Assembly (NCBI GenBank): GCA_963828075.1
Contig: CAWHDH010000021.1
Coordinates: 3,782,001-3,846,000, forward strand
DNA: 64,000 nt
Reading direction: 5' to 3'
Source: JACCYI01 sp963828075
Lineage (GTDB): Bacteria > Actinomycetota > Thermoleophilia > Solirubrobacterales > Solirubrobacteraceae
The notes beneath the pieces were generated by a model, which worked only from the letters and a program-made list of their open reading frames with translations, ran no database searches and was not told where the DNA came from. Position numbers and translations under genes: made by a program. Shown piece after piece: positions 26,423 through 34,348 of this stretch (the first letter of the stretch is position 1; each line of letters opens with the position of its first letter).

Positions 26423-27564
26423 ACAACCCGATCCGGGTCCCGCGTCGCCACGGCTCGGGCACGCCGGCGTCGTCGGCGCCGGTCCAGGGGCCGGGCGAGA
26501 CCGAGCACGACGACGACGAGGGCGGCCCCCGGCTCGACTTCACCCGCCGGGGCGCGGTCTTCTTCGGCCTGTTCATCCTCGCGTCGCTCGTCGCGCTGTA
26601 CTTCCTGCTCCCGCAGCTCGCGGGGCTCGAGGACACGTGGCACCGCATCGAGGAGGGCAACCCGTGGTGGCTCGGGCTCGCCCTGCTGTTCACCGTCGGG
26701 ATGTTCGCGGGGTACGTCGCGCTCTTCCAGGCGGTCTTCGTCCGCGCCGGGTCGCAGCTGAGCTGGCGGGAGAGCTACCAGATCACGATGGCCGGGCTCG
26801 CCGCCACGCGGCTGTTCTCCGCGGGTGGCGCCGGGGGCCTCGTGCTGATGGCCTGGGCGCTGCGGCAGGCCGGCATGAAGAAGCGGGCGGTGGCCGACCG
26901 GACGATCTCGTTCCTGGTCATGCAGTACCTGATCTACACGACGGCGATGATCGTCTGCGGCTTCGGCCTGCGCTACGGCGTGTTCCCCGGCGCCGCGCCG
27001 ATCTCGATGACCCTGATCCCGGCCTCGCTGGCGCTGATCGTCACCATCCTCGGGCTGTCGATCGCGTTCGTCCCGACCGACTTCGAGCGCCGGCTCCGCG
27101 GATTCGCGGCGCGCCAGGGGCGCATCGGGCGCCTCGCCCAGCGGCTGGCCAACGCGCCGGCCGCGGCGTCGGCGGGGATGCGCGACGCCCTCGCCCACAT
27201 CCGCGAGCGCGATCCGGCCCTGCTCGGCGCCGTGCTGTTCTGGGGCTTTCAGATCGCGGTCGTCTGGGCGGCGTTCCGGGCGTTCGGCGATGCCCCGCCG
27301 CTCGCGGTGCTGATCATGGGCTTCTTCGTCGGCATGCTCGGCAACCTGCTGCCGCTGCCCGGCGGGATCGGCGGCGTCGACGGCGGGATGATCGGCGCCT
27401 ACGCGGCGTTCGGGGTCGACGCCGGCCTCGCCGTCGTGGCGGTGCTCGTCTTCCGCGGCTTCACCTTCTGGCTGCCGACTCTCCCGGGCGCGATCGCCTA
27501 CCTGCAGCTGCGCAAGACCGTCGATCGCTGGCGCCACCAGGGGGCGCTACGCTATACAAACTGA
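26419..27564 (+). CDS. Flippase-like membrane protein, lysylphosphatidylglycerol synthase transmembrane-domain family
   Basis: 381 aa from the GTG overlapping the PAP2 stop. A charged N-terminus (about 45 residues) precedes eight or so helices. Family features: a Y-Q-x-T-M-A-G-L-A-A-T-R-L-F segment, GGAGGLVLMAWALRQAGM, GMLGNLLPLPGGIGGVDGGM and the FRGFTFWLPTLPG ending. It lacks the aminoacyl-transfer domain of full-length MprF, so a lipid-translocating role is more likely than lysyl transfer. Coupling to PAP2 suggests a shared role in envelope lipid handling. Confidence 0.82.
   Translation: MNNPIRVPRRHGSGTPASSAPVQGPGETEHDDDEGGPRLDFTRRGAVFFGLFILASLVALYFLLPQLAGLEDTWHRIEEGNPWWLGLALLFTVGMFAGYVALFQAVFVRAGSQLSWRESYQITMAGLAATRLFSAGGAGGLVLMAWALRQAGMKKRAVADRTISFLVMQYLIYTTAMIVCGFGLRYGVFPGAAPISMTLIPASLALIVTILGLSIAFVPTDFERRLRGFAARQGRIGRLAQRLANAPAAASAGMRDALAHIRERDPALLGAVLFWGFQIAVVWAAFRAFGDAPPLAVLIMGFFVGMLGNLLPLPGGIGGVDGGMIGAYAAFGVDAGLAVVAVLVFRGFTFWLPTLPGAIAYLQLRKTVDRWRHQGALRYTN
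27553..27558 (+). promoter_or_regulatory. TATACA -10 hexamer for thioredoxin reductase
   Basis: It lies 7 nt before the GTG at 27566, supporting that GTG as a leaderless start over the ATG 21 nt further on. Confidence 0.45.
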
Positions 27565-27565
27565 A

Positions 27566-28618
27566 GTGAGCGAATACGAGGACCACATGGCGAACGAGAT
27601 CGAGCAGGTCATCATCATCGGGTCGGGCCCGGCGGGCTACACCGCCGCGCTGTACACCGCGCGCGCGGATCTGCGGCCGCTCGTCATCGAGGGCTTCATG
27701 TGGGGTGGCCTGCTCCAGCAGACGACCGAGGTCGAGAACTACCCGGGCTATCCGGAGGGCGTCGACGGGCCCGCGATGATGCAGCAGCTCCGCGACCAGG
27801 CCGAGCGCTTCGGGACGCGGTTCATCACCGACCAGGCGACCCGCGTCGAGCCCGGCGTCGACGGCGCGCCGCACAAGGTCTTCATCGAGGACGACGAGTA
27901 CCAGGCCCGGACGGTCATCCTCGCCATGGGCGCCGAGCACCGCAAGCTCGGCGTGCCCGGCGAGGAGGAGCTCGGCGGCCGCGGCGTCTCGTACTGCGCG
28001 ACCTGCGACGCCGCGTTCTACAAGGACAAGCCGACGATCATCGTCGGCGGCGGCGACTCGGCGATGGAGGAGGCGATCTTCCTCGCCAAGTTCTCCTCGG
28101 ACGTGAAGATCGTCCACCGGCGGGCCGAGTTCCGCGCGTCGAAGATCATGCTCGACCGCGCCCGCCAGGCCGAGAACATCGAGTTCATGACGCCGTACGT
28201 GGTCGAGGAGTTCCACGCGGGCGAGGACGCCAAGAAGCTCGAGTACGCGCGGCTGCGCAACCTCGAAAGCGACGAGATCGTCGAGCAGCCGATGGCCGGC
28301 GCGTTCATCGCCGTCGGGCACTACCCGCAGTCCGAGATCGTCCAGGGGATCGTCGACACCGACGACAACGGCTACGTGCTCGTCGACGGGCGCTCGACCC
28401 GCACCAACGTGCCCGGCGTGTTCGCCGCGGGCGACCTGGTCGACCACACCTACCGCCAGGCGGTCACCGCCGCCGGCTCCGGCTGTCAGGCCGCCCTGGA
28501 CGCCGAGTGGTACCTGCGCGACAACCCCGCGGTGCCCACCCCGGCCTCACTCGAGGGCACCGGCGACCTCGCCGAGGCGCAGTGGGCGCCGAGCACCCGC
28601 GTCCTCGGCACTACGTAG
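27566..28618 (+). CDS. trxB: Thioredoxin reductase
   Basis: 350 aa from GTG 27566 (343 aa from the in-frame ATG 27587, which has only a weak GAGGA before it). FAD-binding IIIGSGPAGYTAALYTARADL, redox-active CATC (Cys 144 and 147), NADPH-binding VGGGDSAMEEAIFLAKF with an HRR motif (VHRRAEFRAS), and FAD-contacting VFAAGDLVDHTYRQAVTAAGSG. It reduces thioredoxin with NADPH. No thioredoxin gene is adjacent. It ends 8 nt into the convergent dehydrogenase gene. Confidence 0.95.
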   Translation: MSEYEDHMANEIEQVIIIGSGPAGYTAALYTARADLRPLVIEGFMWGGLLQQTTEVENYPGYPEGVDGPAMMQQLRDQAERFGTRFITDQATRVEPGVDGAPHKVFIEDDEYQARTVILAMGAEHRKLGVPGEEELGGRGVSYCATCDAAFYKDKPTIIVGGGDSAMEEAIFLAKFSSDVKIVHRRAEFRASKIMLDRARQAENIEFMTPYVVEEFHAGEDAKKLEYARLRNLESDEIVEQPMAGAFIAVGHYPQSEIVQGIVDTDDNGYVLVDGRSTRTNVPGVFAAGDLVDHTYRQAVTAAGSGCQAALDAEWYLRDNPAVPTPASLEGTGDLAEAQWAPSTRVLGTT

Positions 28619-30155
28619 CGAGCGTTTCGCCCGCCCGCGCGGCGCGCAGCAGCGCGGGCGCGGGGCGGTAGCGCTCCTCGCGGTACTCGTCCTGGAGGCC
28701 CATGAGCACCGCGAGCACCTCGACGGGTTCGATCGCGTCGCCCCACTCGAGCGGGCCGCGGGGGTGGTTGAGGCCGAGGACCATGCCGGCGTCGATGTCG
28801 GCGGCGCTCCCGACGCCCTCGCCGAGCGCGAACGCCGCCTCGTTGACGAGCTGGCAGACGATGCGGCCGAGCACGAGGCCGGGGGCGTCGCCGACCCACT
28901 CCGTGTGGCGGCCGAGCGACGCGAAGAACGACTCGGCGGCGCGCGCCGCGGTGTCGGACGTCGTCGAGGAGCGGGTCAGCTCGACCAGCCGGCTCGCGGC
29001 GAACGGCGGCAACGCGAAGAACCCGGCGCTCGCACCGCCGGTGTCGAGCGCGGCGAGCGGCGCCGAGTCGCACAGCAGGATCTGGGGGCCGCCCTCGAGC
29101 GGCGGGTCGTCCTCGCCGGCGCCGCAGTCGACGATCAGCGCCGGCAGCTCGCCGGCGGCCTCCTCCGGCGTGGCCGCGTCCCAGCCGGCGGCCTCGGCGG
29201 CCTCGAGCAGCTCGGCGGCCAGCGCCGACTCGCCGGCGACGACCACGAGGCCGTCTCCGCCGCCGGGCTCGCGCGCCGGCGGGTCCTCGGGCCGGTGGTC
29301 GGGGTACTCGTACCAGCCGCGGCCGGTCTTGCGCCCGTGCCGGCCGGCGGCCACCAGCCGCTCGGCCAGCGGCGACGGCCGCCAGCGCGGCTCGCCCTGC
29401 GACTGCGCGTAGAACGACTTCGCGATCTCGAAGCCGACGTCGATGCCGACGAGGTCCATGAGCTCGAACGGCCCCATCCGGAAGCCGCCGCCGAGCCGGA
29501 CGATCCGGTCCACCTGCTCGGGCGTGGCCAGGCGCTCCTGCACGATCCGCAGTGCCTCCAGGCCGAACGGTCGGTAGCAGCGATTGACCAGGAATCCGGG
29601 CGTGTCGGCCGCGTCGATGACGCGCCTGCCCATGGCGGCGCCGGTGGCGCGCGCGACGGCCAGCGCGCGCTCGCCCGATGCCTCGCCGGCCACCACCTCG
29701 AGCAGCCGCATGACCGGCGCGGGGTTGAAGAAGTGCATGCCGACGACGCGCTCGGGCCCGGGGACGCCGGCGGCGATCGCGGTGACGCTCAGCGACGAGG
29801 TGTTCGTCGCGAGGATGCAGGCATCCGCGACCACCCCGGCCACCTGCGTGAGCAGCGTGCGCTTGAGCTCGAGCGACTCCGGGACCGCCTCGATCACCAG
29901 CTCGCAGGCCGCGAGGGCGTCGAGCGTTTCCGCCGCCTCGAGCCGCTTCGGCGCGCCCCCGTCGGTCGTGCCCTTCGCCGCCGCGCGCTCGAGGCGCTCG
30001 CGCGCCGCGCGCAGGCCGCGCTCGAGCGCCGCGGCGTCCGGATCGTGGACCAGCGCGCGCGCACCGGACTGCGCGGCGAGCTGCGCGATCCCGGCGCCCA
30101 TGGTTCCCGCGCCGAGAACGCCGATCGTCGCCGCGGCTGGTCCGTCCCCGCTCAC
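28611..30155 (-). CDS. 3-hydroxyacyl-CoA dehydrogenase with two C-terminal domains
   Basis: 514 aa. N-terminal NAD-binding domain: IGVLGAGTMGAGIAQLAAQ, LVIEAVPESLELKRTLL, LATNTSSLSVTAIA and GMHFFNPAPVMRLLEVV. First C-terminal helical domain: DTPGFLVNRCYRPFGLEAL and GGFRMGPFELMDLVGIDV. After a Gly/Pro linker near residue 300 and a Rossmann-like spacer, a second C-terminal domain has APGLVLGRIVCQLVNEAAFAL. The layout matches FadB2/PaaH-like enzymes oxidising 3-hydroxyacyl-CoA in fatty-acid or phenylacetate breakdown. Confidence 0.9.
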   Translation of the reverse strand: MSGDGPAAATIGVLGAGTMGAGIAQLAAQSGARALVHDPDAAALERGLRAARERLERAAAKGTTDGGAPKRLEAAETLDALAACELVIEAVPESLELKRTLLTQVAGVVADACILATNTSSLSVTAIAAGVPGPERVVGMHFFNPAPVMRLLEVVAGEASGERALAVARATGAAMGRRVIDAADTPGFLVNRCYRPFGLEALRIVQERLATPEQVDRIVRLGGGFRMGPFELMDLVGIDVGFEIAKSFYAQSQGEPRWRPSPLAERLVAAGRHGRKTGRGWYEYPDHRPEDPPAREPGGGDGLVVVAGESALAAELLEAAEAAGWDAATPEEAAGELPALIVDCGAGEDDPPLEGGPQILLCDSAPLAALDTGGASAGFFALPPFAASRLVELTRSSTTSDTAARAAESFFASLGRHTEWVGDAPGLVLGRIVCQLVNEAAFALGEGVGSAADIDAGMVLGLNHPRGPLEWGDAIEPVEVLAVLMGLQDEYREERYRPAPALLRAARAGETLAT

Positions 30156-30163
30156 GGGCGAGG

Positions 30164-30169
30164 ACGCTA
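30164..30169 (-). promoter_or_regulatory. TAGCGT -10-like hexamer for the hydroxyacyl-CoA dehydrogenase
   Basis: It lies 8 nt before GTG 30155, with no ribosome binding site. Confidence 0.4.
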
Positions 30170-31480
30170 CAGATCTGCTTCGACCGGCCGCGCGCCGCGC
30201 CGCGCGCGCCGCAGGTGCGGCCCGCCGTTCGTGGATGGCCCGCCCGTCGGCGGGCGCAGCGGGATCCGCGCGACCAGGCGCGTGCCCTCGCCGGGTGGGC
30301 TGTCGATGCGCAGCGTGCCGTCCAGCGCGCCGACCCGGTCGGCGAGCCCGCGCAGGCCCGACCCGCTGCCCGGCTTCGCGCCGCCGCGGCCGTCGTCGGC
30401 GACCTCGACCACGGCGACGCCGCCCTCGACCCGGACGGCGACCGTCGCGCCTTCGGCCTCCGCGTACTTCGAGACGTTCGTCAGCGCCTCAGAGACGGTG
30501 AAGTAGGCGGCCGCCTCGACCGGCTCGGGGAGGCGCTCGTCCGGCGTCGCGAGCACGTCGACCGGGACGGTGGCGCGCCCCGCGAGGTCGTGCAGCGCCG
30601 CCGCCAGCCCGCGGTCGGTGAGGATCGCCGGGTGGATCCCGCGGGCGAGGTCGCGCAGCTCGGCGATGGCGAGCCGCGCCTCGTCGTCGGCCTGGGCGAG
30701 CAGGTCGGACGCGTCGGCGCCGCCGGCGATCCGCCGCCGCGCCAGGCCCAGCACCAGCGAGACGGCGACGAGCCGTTGCTGGGCGCCGTCGTGCAGGTCG
30801 CGCTCGATCTTTCGGCGCTCGGCGTCGGCGGCGGCGATGATCCGGGCGCGCGAGCCCTGGAGGTCTTCGACCCGGGCCGACAGCTCGGGGTCCGGACTCG
30901 AGCCGAGCAGCAGCCGCGCCGCCGAGCTGTGCATGGCGGAGAGCGCCCACAGCGCCACGAGCCCGAGGACGGTCGCGAGGATCCCGACCGGCACCAGCAG
31001 GAGTGCCTCCGTGAGCGTGTCGATCCGTTCCGATCCGATCATGGCGCCCTCGGGCACCGCCTCGTACCAGGCGGGCGCGAGCAGGCACCCCGCCGACAGC
31101 GACACCAAGGTCACCGAGACCGTGAACGAGATGAGCCCGAGCGGGAAGCTCAGGAACAGGTAGATGAGGTCCTTCCACGTCGCCGGGTCGGCGAGGCGCT
31201 CGCGCATCCGCCCGAGTGCCCCGGTGGAGCGCACCGGCCGGTACGGATCCGCCAGCTCGAGCCCCAGGGTGAGGCCGAGCAGCCGGCGCTCGAACATGGC
31301 GAGCCCGCGCCACGCGAACAGCATCCCGATCAGGATCGGGATTCCGAGCAGCGTGACCGCCGTGCCGATGCCGACCGCGAGGCCGGTGACGAGGAAGACG
31401 AAGTAGGTGAGGCCGAGCGGGAACGCGAGGAGCGAGTAGGCGAGGCGCCCCGGAGTCCGTCGATCGAGCAATCGAGCCAC
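30167..31480 (-). CDS. Orphan sensor histidine kinase, NarL-partner type
   Basis: 437 aa. The N-terminal putative sensor domain has about four to five helices in two paired hydrophobic blocks (about 15-60 and 105-190). A dimerisation/phosphoacceptor domain of HisKA_3 type follows: ERRKIERDLHDGAQQRLVAV with the phosphorylatable His in DLHDG. The HATPase_c domain has the N-box ALTNVSKYAEA and the G-box DDGRGGAKPGSGSGLRGL. No response regulator is adjacent, so its partner is elsewhere. Confidence 0.88.
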   Translation of the reverse strand: MARLLDRRTPGRLAYSLLAFPLGLTYFVFLVTGLAVGIGTAVTLLGIPILIGMLFAWRGLAMFERRLLGLTLGLELADPYRPVRSTGALGRMRERLADPATWKDLIYLFLSFPLGLISFTVSVTLVSLSAGCLLAPAWYEAVPEGAMIGSERIDTLTEALLLVPVGILATVLGLVALWALSAMHSSAARLLLGSSPDPELSARVEDLQGSRARIIAAADAERRKIERDLHDGAQQRLVAVSLVLGLARRRIAGGADASDLLAQADDEARLAIAELRDLARGIHPAILTDRGLAAALHDLAGRATVPVDVLATPDERLPEPVEAAAYFTVSEALTNVSKYAEAEGATVAVRVEGGVAVVEVADDGRGGAKPGSGSGLRGLADRVGALDGTLRIDSPPGEGTRLVARIPLRPPTGGPSTNGGPHLRRARRGARPVEADL

Positions 31481-31586
31481 GGCCCGCTAGTCAATACCTC
31501 CCGCCCGCGAACCGGAAGGGGGGACCCTGGTGGGGCCGGGGTGCGGGTACCCGTACTACGGCGGCGCGCCACGTCCCGGCGCGGGC

Positions 31587-31592
31587 TACGCT
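31587..31592 (+). promoter_or_regulatory. TACGCT -10-like hexamer
   Basis: It lies 9 nt before GTG 31602 and supports that start for the single-span membrane protein. Confidence 0.35.
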
Positions 31593-31601
31593 GCGCTCCA
31601 G

Positions 31602-31937
31602 GTGGACGCGTTCACGGTCATCGTGTCGGGCGGGCTGGGCCTGATGGTCGTCGTCTTCCTGCTCATCGGGTTCTTCTATCCCGGCTCGGGGGCGGACGTC
31701 CTGGACTGGAAGCCGACGCGCTCCCCGGAGCTCGAGGCCGAGAACGAGCTCGACGACGTCGCCCAGATGATCGCCGCGCAGAACGAGATGCGCCGCCGCC
31801 GCGGGGCGCCGGAACGCGACGAGGCGCAGATCAAGGCGAGCGTCGAGCAGGACAAGGCGGAGCTCGCCGCCCGCGCCGCCGCCTATGCGGCCGAGCGCCG
31901 CTCCGCCGGCCGGCCGCTGGACAAGCACGACATCTAG
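31602..31937 (+). CDS. Single-span membrane protein with charged helical tail
   Basis: 111 aa from GTG 31602; an upstream in-frame GTG (31530) would add 24 Gly/Pro-rich residues. One transmembrane helix (VIVSGGLGLMVVVFLLIGFFY) is followed by a long Glu/Arg/Ala-rich helix (about 45-105, likely coiled coil) ending DKHDI. Family not recognised. The next gene starts 4 nt later. Confidence 0.6.
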   Translation: MDAFTVIVSGGLGLMVVVFLLIGFFYPGSGADVLDWKPTRSPELEAENELDDVAQMIAAQNEMRRRRGAPERDEAQIKASVEQDKAELAARAAAYAAERRSAGRPLDKHDI

Positions 31938-31941
31938 ACCG

Positions 31942-32430
31942 TTGGCGCGCGTCCTGATCGTCGGGTGCGGGTGCCGCGGGCAGGCGCTCGCGCGCGAGCT
32001 CGTCGCCGCGGGCCACGCGGTGCGCGGCACGACGCGCGACCCCGCGAAGGCCGCCGCGATCGCCGCGGCCGGCGCCGAGCCCTATGTCGGCGACCCCGAC
32101 CGCATCGCGACGATGATGGAGTCGCTGCGCGGCACCACGATCCTGTGCTGGCTGCTCGGCAGCGCCACCGGCGACGCCGACGCCGTCGCCGCTCTGCACG
32201 GCCCGCGGCTGCGGATGCTGTGGGAGAAGATCGTCGACACGCCCGTACGCGGTGTCGTCTACGAGGCGGCGGGGAGCGTCCCGGACCAGGTGCTCGCCGA
32301 AGGGCGGCGCGTCGCCGCGGCCGCGCACGAGACCTGGGTGATCCCGCTCGAGGTGCTCGAGTCCGACCCGACCGACCAGGCGCGCTGGCTCGCCGATGCT
32401 CGCGCGGCCGTCGATCGCCTGCTCGGTTAG
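31942..32430 (+). CDS. NAD(P)-binding Rossmann-fold protein
   Basis: 162 aa from TTG 31942, 4 nt after the preceding stop. It opens with a dinucleotide-binding strand, ARVLIVGCGCRGQALARELV (G-x-G-x-x-G), then VRGTTRDPAKAAAI typical of NAD(P)H-dependent SDR/NmrA-like proteins. It is too short for a complete reductase, with the active-site half missing, and may be a regulatory or binding protein. Confidence 0.7.
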   Translation: MARVLIVGCGCRGQALARELVAAGHAVRGTTRDPAKAAAIAAAGAEPYVGDPDRIATMMESLRGTTILCWLLGSATGDADAVAALHGPRLRMLWEKIVDTPVRGVVYEAAGSVPDQVLAEGRRVAAAAHETWVIPLEVLESDPTDQARWLADARAAVDRLLG

Positions 32431-32458
32431 GACGCTCAGCCGAGCGTTCTGGCGTGGG

Positions 32459-32770
32459 TTGCTGAATGCCGCCGCCCGGACGGGAGCGACGGTGCACGGA
32501 ACACCGCCCGAGGTTGGCGTCGACGTATCTGCGGACTTCCGTCTGTACGCGTCCGAGGTAGCTCCTACCGAGCCGCTTCCAGCCGAGGTGACGGAGCGCG
32601 GTGCCGCCCTCCGTCAGGTGGTCATCGATCGTCACAACCGACGCGCCACCGAGGCGTTCCTCGCCGAAGTCCTCGCATCGGTCACTGGCTGGGTCGACGC
32701 GGACGACGACGGAAGTGTGGTGCCGGCGGCGGCGTTCGTGGCGGCGGTGCGCGACGGTCAGCGAGCGTAG
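32459..32770 (+). CDS. Hypothetical protein, start uncertain
   Basis: An open frame of about 103 aa (TTG 32459, or GTG 32492 for 92 aa) with a plausible helical C-terminus (ATEAFLAEVLASVTGWVDAD). Third codon positions look less GC-rich than in neighbours, and no domain was recognised. It may be a small acquired gene or a remnant. Confidence 0.35.
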   Translation: MLNAAARTGATVHGTPPEVGVDVSADFRLYASEVAPTEPLPAEVTERGAALRQVVIDRHNRRATEAFLAEVLASVTGWVDADDDGSVVPAAAFVAAVRDGQRA

Positions 32771-32839
32771 CCGAGCTTCGGGTCTCGCCTTCGGCCGCGT
32801 TGCGGGGTCCCTGCGGTCCCGAACCGGGGTCATCGGGGA

Positions 32840-32955
32840 GGGTGAACCACCCCCATACTTGGCCATCGGCGGCAAGGGGGGTGATTGACCCCGCTATTCG
32901 GGGTGAACCACCCCCATGTGAGGTGGAGACGGACACGGGGGTGGTTGACCCCCCA
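32840..32955. repeat. Array of four alternating GGTGAACCACCCCC-type palindromic units
   Basis: GGTGAACCACCCCC occurs at 32841-32854 and 32902-32915. Near reverse complements, GGGGGTGATTGACCCC and GGGGGTGGTTGACCCC, occur around 32877-32892 and 32937-32952. Orientation alternates every 25-36 nt. This is the layout of REP/BIME-like elements or an operator array. It lies in a gene-poor stretch (32771-33320). Confidence 0.65.
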
Positions 32956-33238
32956 CGGCACCGACGCCGCCGCAGGAACACGGGCACCGGCCGCTCCTCT
33001 CGCCTGTATCCGGCGACGCGACGTCAGGACCGCGGCGAGGAGGTGCGATTCGCTGGTGGTGGATGGGTGACCGACGGCGTAGACCCGTGCCCTGGCCCGA
33101 AACCTGCGCCGAGACGACCGACGGGACCAGCGCGGCGAGCAGCAGCGCTCCGAGGACGACGAGACCTGGACTCCTCAGCGCAACAGGCTAGTCGAAATCG
33201 GTACCCCGCCAGGAGAAGAACCGTTGGCGCCGAACGTT

Positions 33239-33307
33239 GGTAGGGCACACGTCTGGCCCGGAAGGGCGTAGACGGCTTACCGGAGCGGGCGGCCCCTGGG
33301 CCGCCCG
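33239..33307 (+). ncRNA. Possible small structured RNA ending in a terminator-like hairpin
   Basis: A nested hairpin can be drawn: GGTAGG/CTTACC outer stem (33239-33244 with 33276-33281), GTCT/AGAC and GCCC/GGGC inner stems, and a GGAA tetraloop (33260-33263). Directly after it a 10-bp GC stem (33286-33295 with 33298-33307) is followed by TTGTCGTTG, a weak intrinsic terminator. The 250 nt upstream hold no supported gene. It may be the 3' end of an unannotated RNA; alternatively the second stem terminates the convergent NUDIX gene. Confidence 0.3.
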
Positions 33308-33320
33308 TTGTCGTTGAAGC

Positions 33321-33821
33321 TCAGGTTGGGCGCTCGGCGTCGAGCACCGGCGCGAGGCGCTCGAGCAGGTCGCGCACGATTCGCGCGGTGGCGCCCCAGA
33401 TCATCGTCTCGCCGACCTCGTAGGTGTCGGTGCGGAACGGCACGCCCTTGCGGACCAGCCGCCGCATGCCGTGCCCGGCGCGGACCTCGCGCAGCCGCAG
33501 CTCGAGGACCTCCGCGACCTCGGTGGCGGCCGGCACCCAGGCGAACCCGGGCTCGATCGCGCCGACGAACGGATAGATCGCGTAGTTGGTGACGATGGTC
33601 GGCGTCGGCGGCAGCGCGCCGGCGAGCACGACGCGATCGGCGGGCAGCCCGATCTCCTCGTGCGTCTCGCGCAGCGCGGTGGCGCGGAGGTCCTCGTCGC
33701 CGTCGTCCTGCCGGCCGCCGGGGAACGAGATCTCGCCCGCGTGCGAGCGCAGGTCGTGGCGGCGGCGGGTGAAGACCGCGTGCAGCGCACCCTCCGCATC
33801 GCGGTAGAGCGGGACGAGCAC
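33321..33821 (-). CDS. NUDIX hydrolase, CoA pyrophosphatase-like
   Basis: 166 aa from GTG 33821. The Nudix box is complete: GGRQDDGDEDLRATALRETH continuing EEIGL (G-x5-E-x7-REx2EExGU). The preceding FTRRRHDLRSHAGEISFPGG segment is the CoA-diphosphatase (NudL) signature. The frame stays open and protein-like (LNRLAEELGPLLLTPEAAAE) for about 29 codons upstream to a CTG after the OsmC stop, but has no ATG/GTG/TTG there. The true start may therefore be CTG at about 33908. It likely hydrolyses CoA or related dinucleotides. Confidence 0.87.
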   Translation of the reverse strand: MLVPLYRDAEGALHAVFTRRRHDLRSHAGEISFPGGRQDDGDEDLRATALRETHEEIGLPADRVVLAGALPPTPTIVTNYAIYPFVGAIEPGFAWVPAATEVAEVLELRLREVRAGHGMRRLVRKGVPFRTDTYEVGETMIWGATARIVRDLLERLAPVLDAERPT

Positions 33822-33900
33822 GGCCGCGTCCCTGCCGCCGTGGACGTCGAGCTCCGCCGCCGCCTCCGGCGTCAGCAGCAGCGGACCGAGCTCCTCAGCC

Positions 33901-33920
33901 AGCCGGTTCAGCCTGGATCA
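33901..33920. repeat. Short hairpin between osmC-like and NUDIX genes
   Basis: GCCTGGATCACCAGGC forms a 6-bp stem with a 4-nt loop in the gap just after the OsmC-family stop and at the candidate CTG start of the NUDIX gene. It could affect translation of the downstream gene. Confidence 0.4.
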
Positions 33921-33926
33921 CCAGGC

Positions 33927-34331
33927 TCAGACGAGCTCGATGCGCTCGTCGAAGGTGACCTCACCTTCGAGGGTCCGGTGCACCGGGCACTTCGCGGCGA
34001 TCACCTGCAGGCGCTCGATCTGGTCCTCGGTCAGGTGGTCGGGCATCCGCATGATCAGCTTGAACTTGGTCGGGCAGCCGCGCTCGGCGGGCGAGTAGTC
34101 GCAGTCGACCTCGAGCCCGTCCAGCTTCCAGCCCTTGCGCTCGGCGTACATCTCCATCGTGATCGCAGTGCACGAGGCCAGCGACGCCGCGAGCAGCTCC
34201 TGGGGGCTGGGGCCGAGGTCCTCCCCGCCCGACGTCTCGGGCTCGTCGGCGGTGAGCGTGTGCTTGCGCACCTTCAGGTCGTGCCGGAACTTGTCGGACA
34301 CGCGGCGCGCGACGGCTCGCATGGGGGGCAT
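33927..34331 (-). CDS. OsmC/Ohr-family protein
   Basis: 134 aa from ATG 34331 (131 aa from ATG 34322). Matches the OsmC family: EDLGPSPQELLAASLASCTA with the first redox Cys, and the IAAKCPVHRTL motif with the second Cys. These thiol-dependent peroxidases reduce organic hydroperoxides; small members of this type are also annotated as redox proteins of unknown substrate. The NUDIX gene follows on the same strand. Confidence 0.85.
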   Translation of the reverse strand: MPPMRAVARRVSDKFRHDLKVRKHTLTADEPETSGGEDLGPSPQELLAASLASCTAITMEMYAERKGWKLDGLEVDCDYSPAERGCPTKFKLIMRMPDHLTEDQIERLQVIAAKCPVHRTLEGEVTFDERIELV

Positions 34332-34348
34332 CGTAAGCGGGGGACTCC

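Noticed and set aside
33239..33281. Signal recognition particle RNA, because of CCGGAAGG in the hairpin loop
   Set aside because: The conserved AGCAG side of the SRP symmetric loop is absent (CGTAGAC instead) and no flanking SRP helix is seen.
32990..33310. RNase P RNA or tmRNA
   Set aside because: No GAAAGTCC-type P4 strand and no tRNA-like acceptor end were found; only a generic hairpin and terminator-like stem remain.
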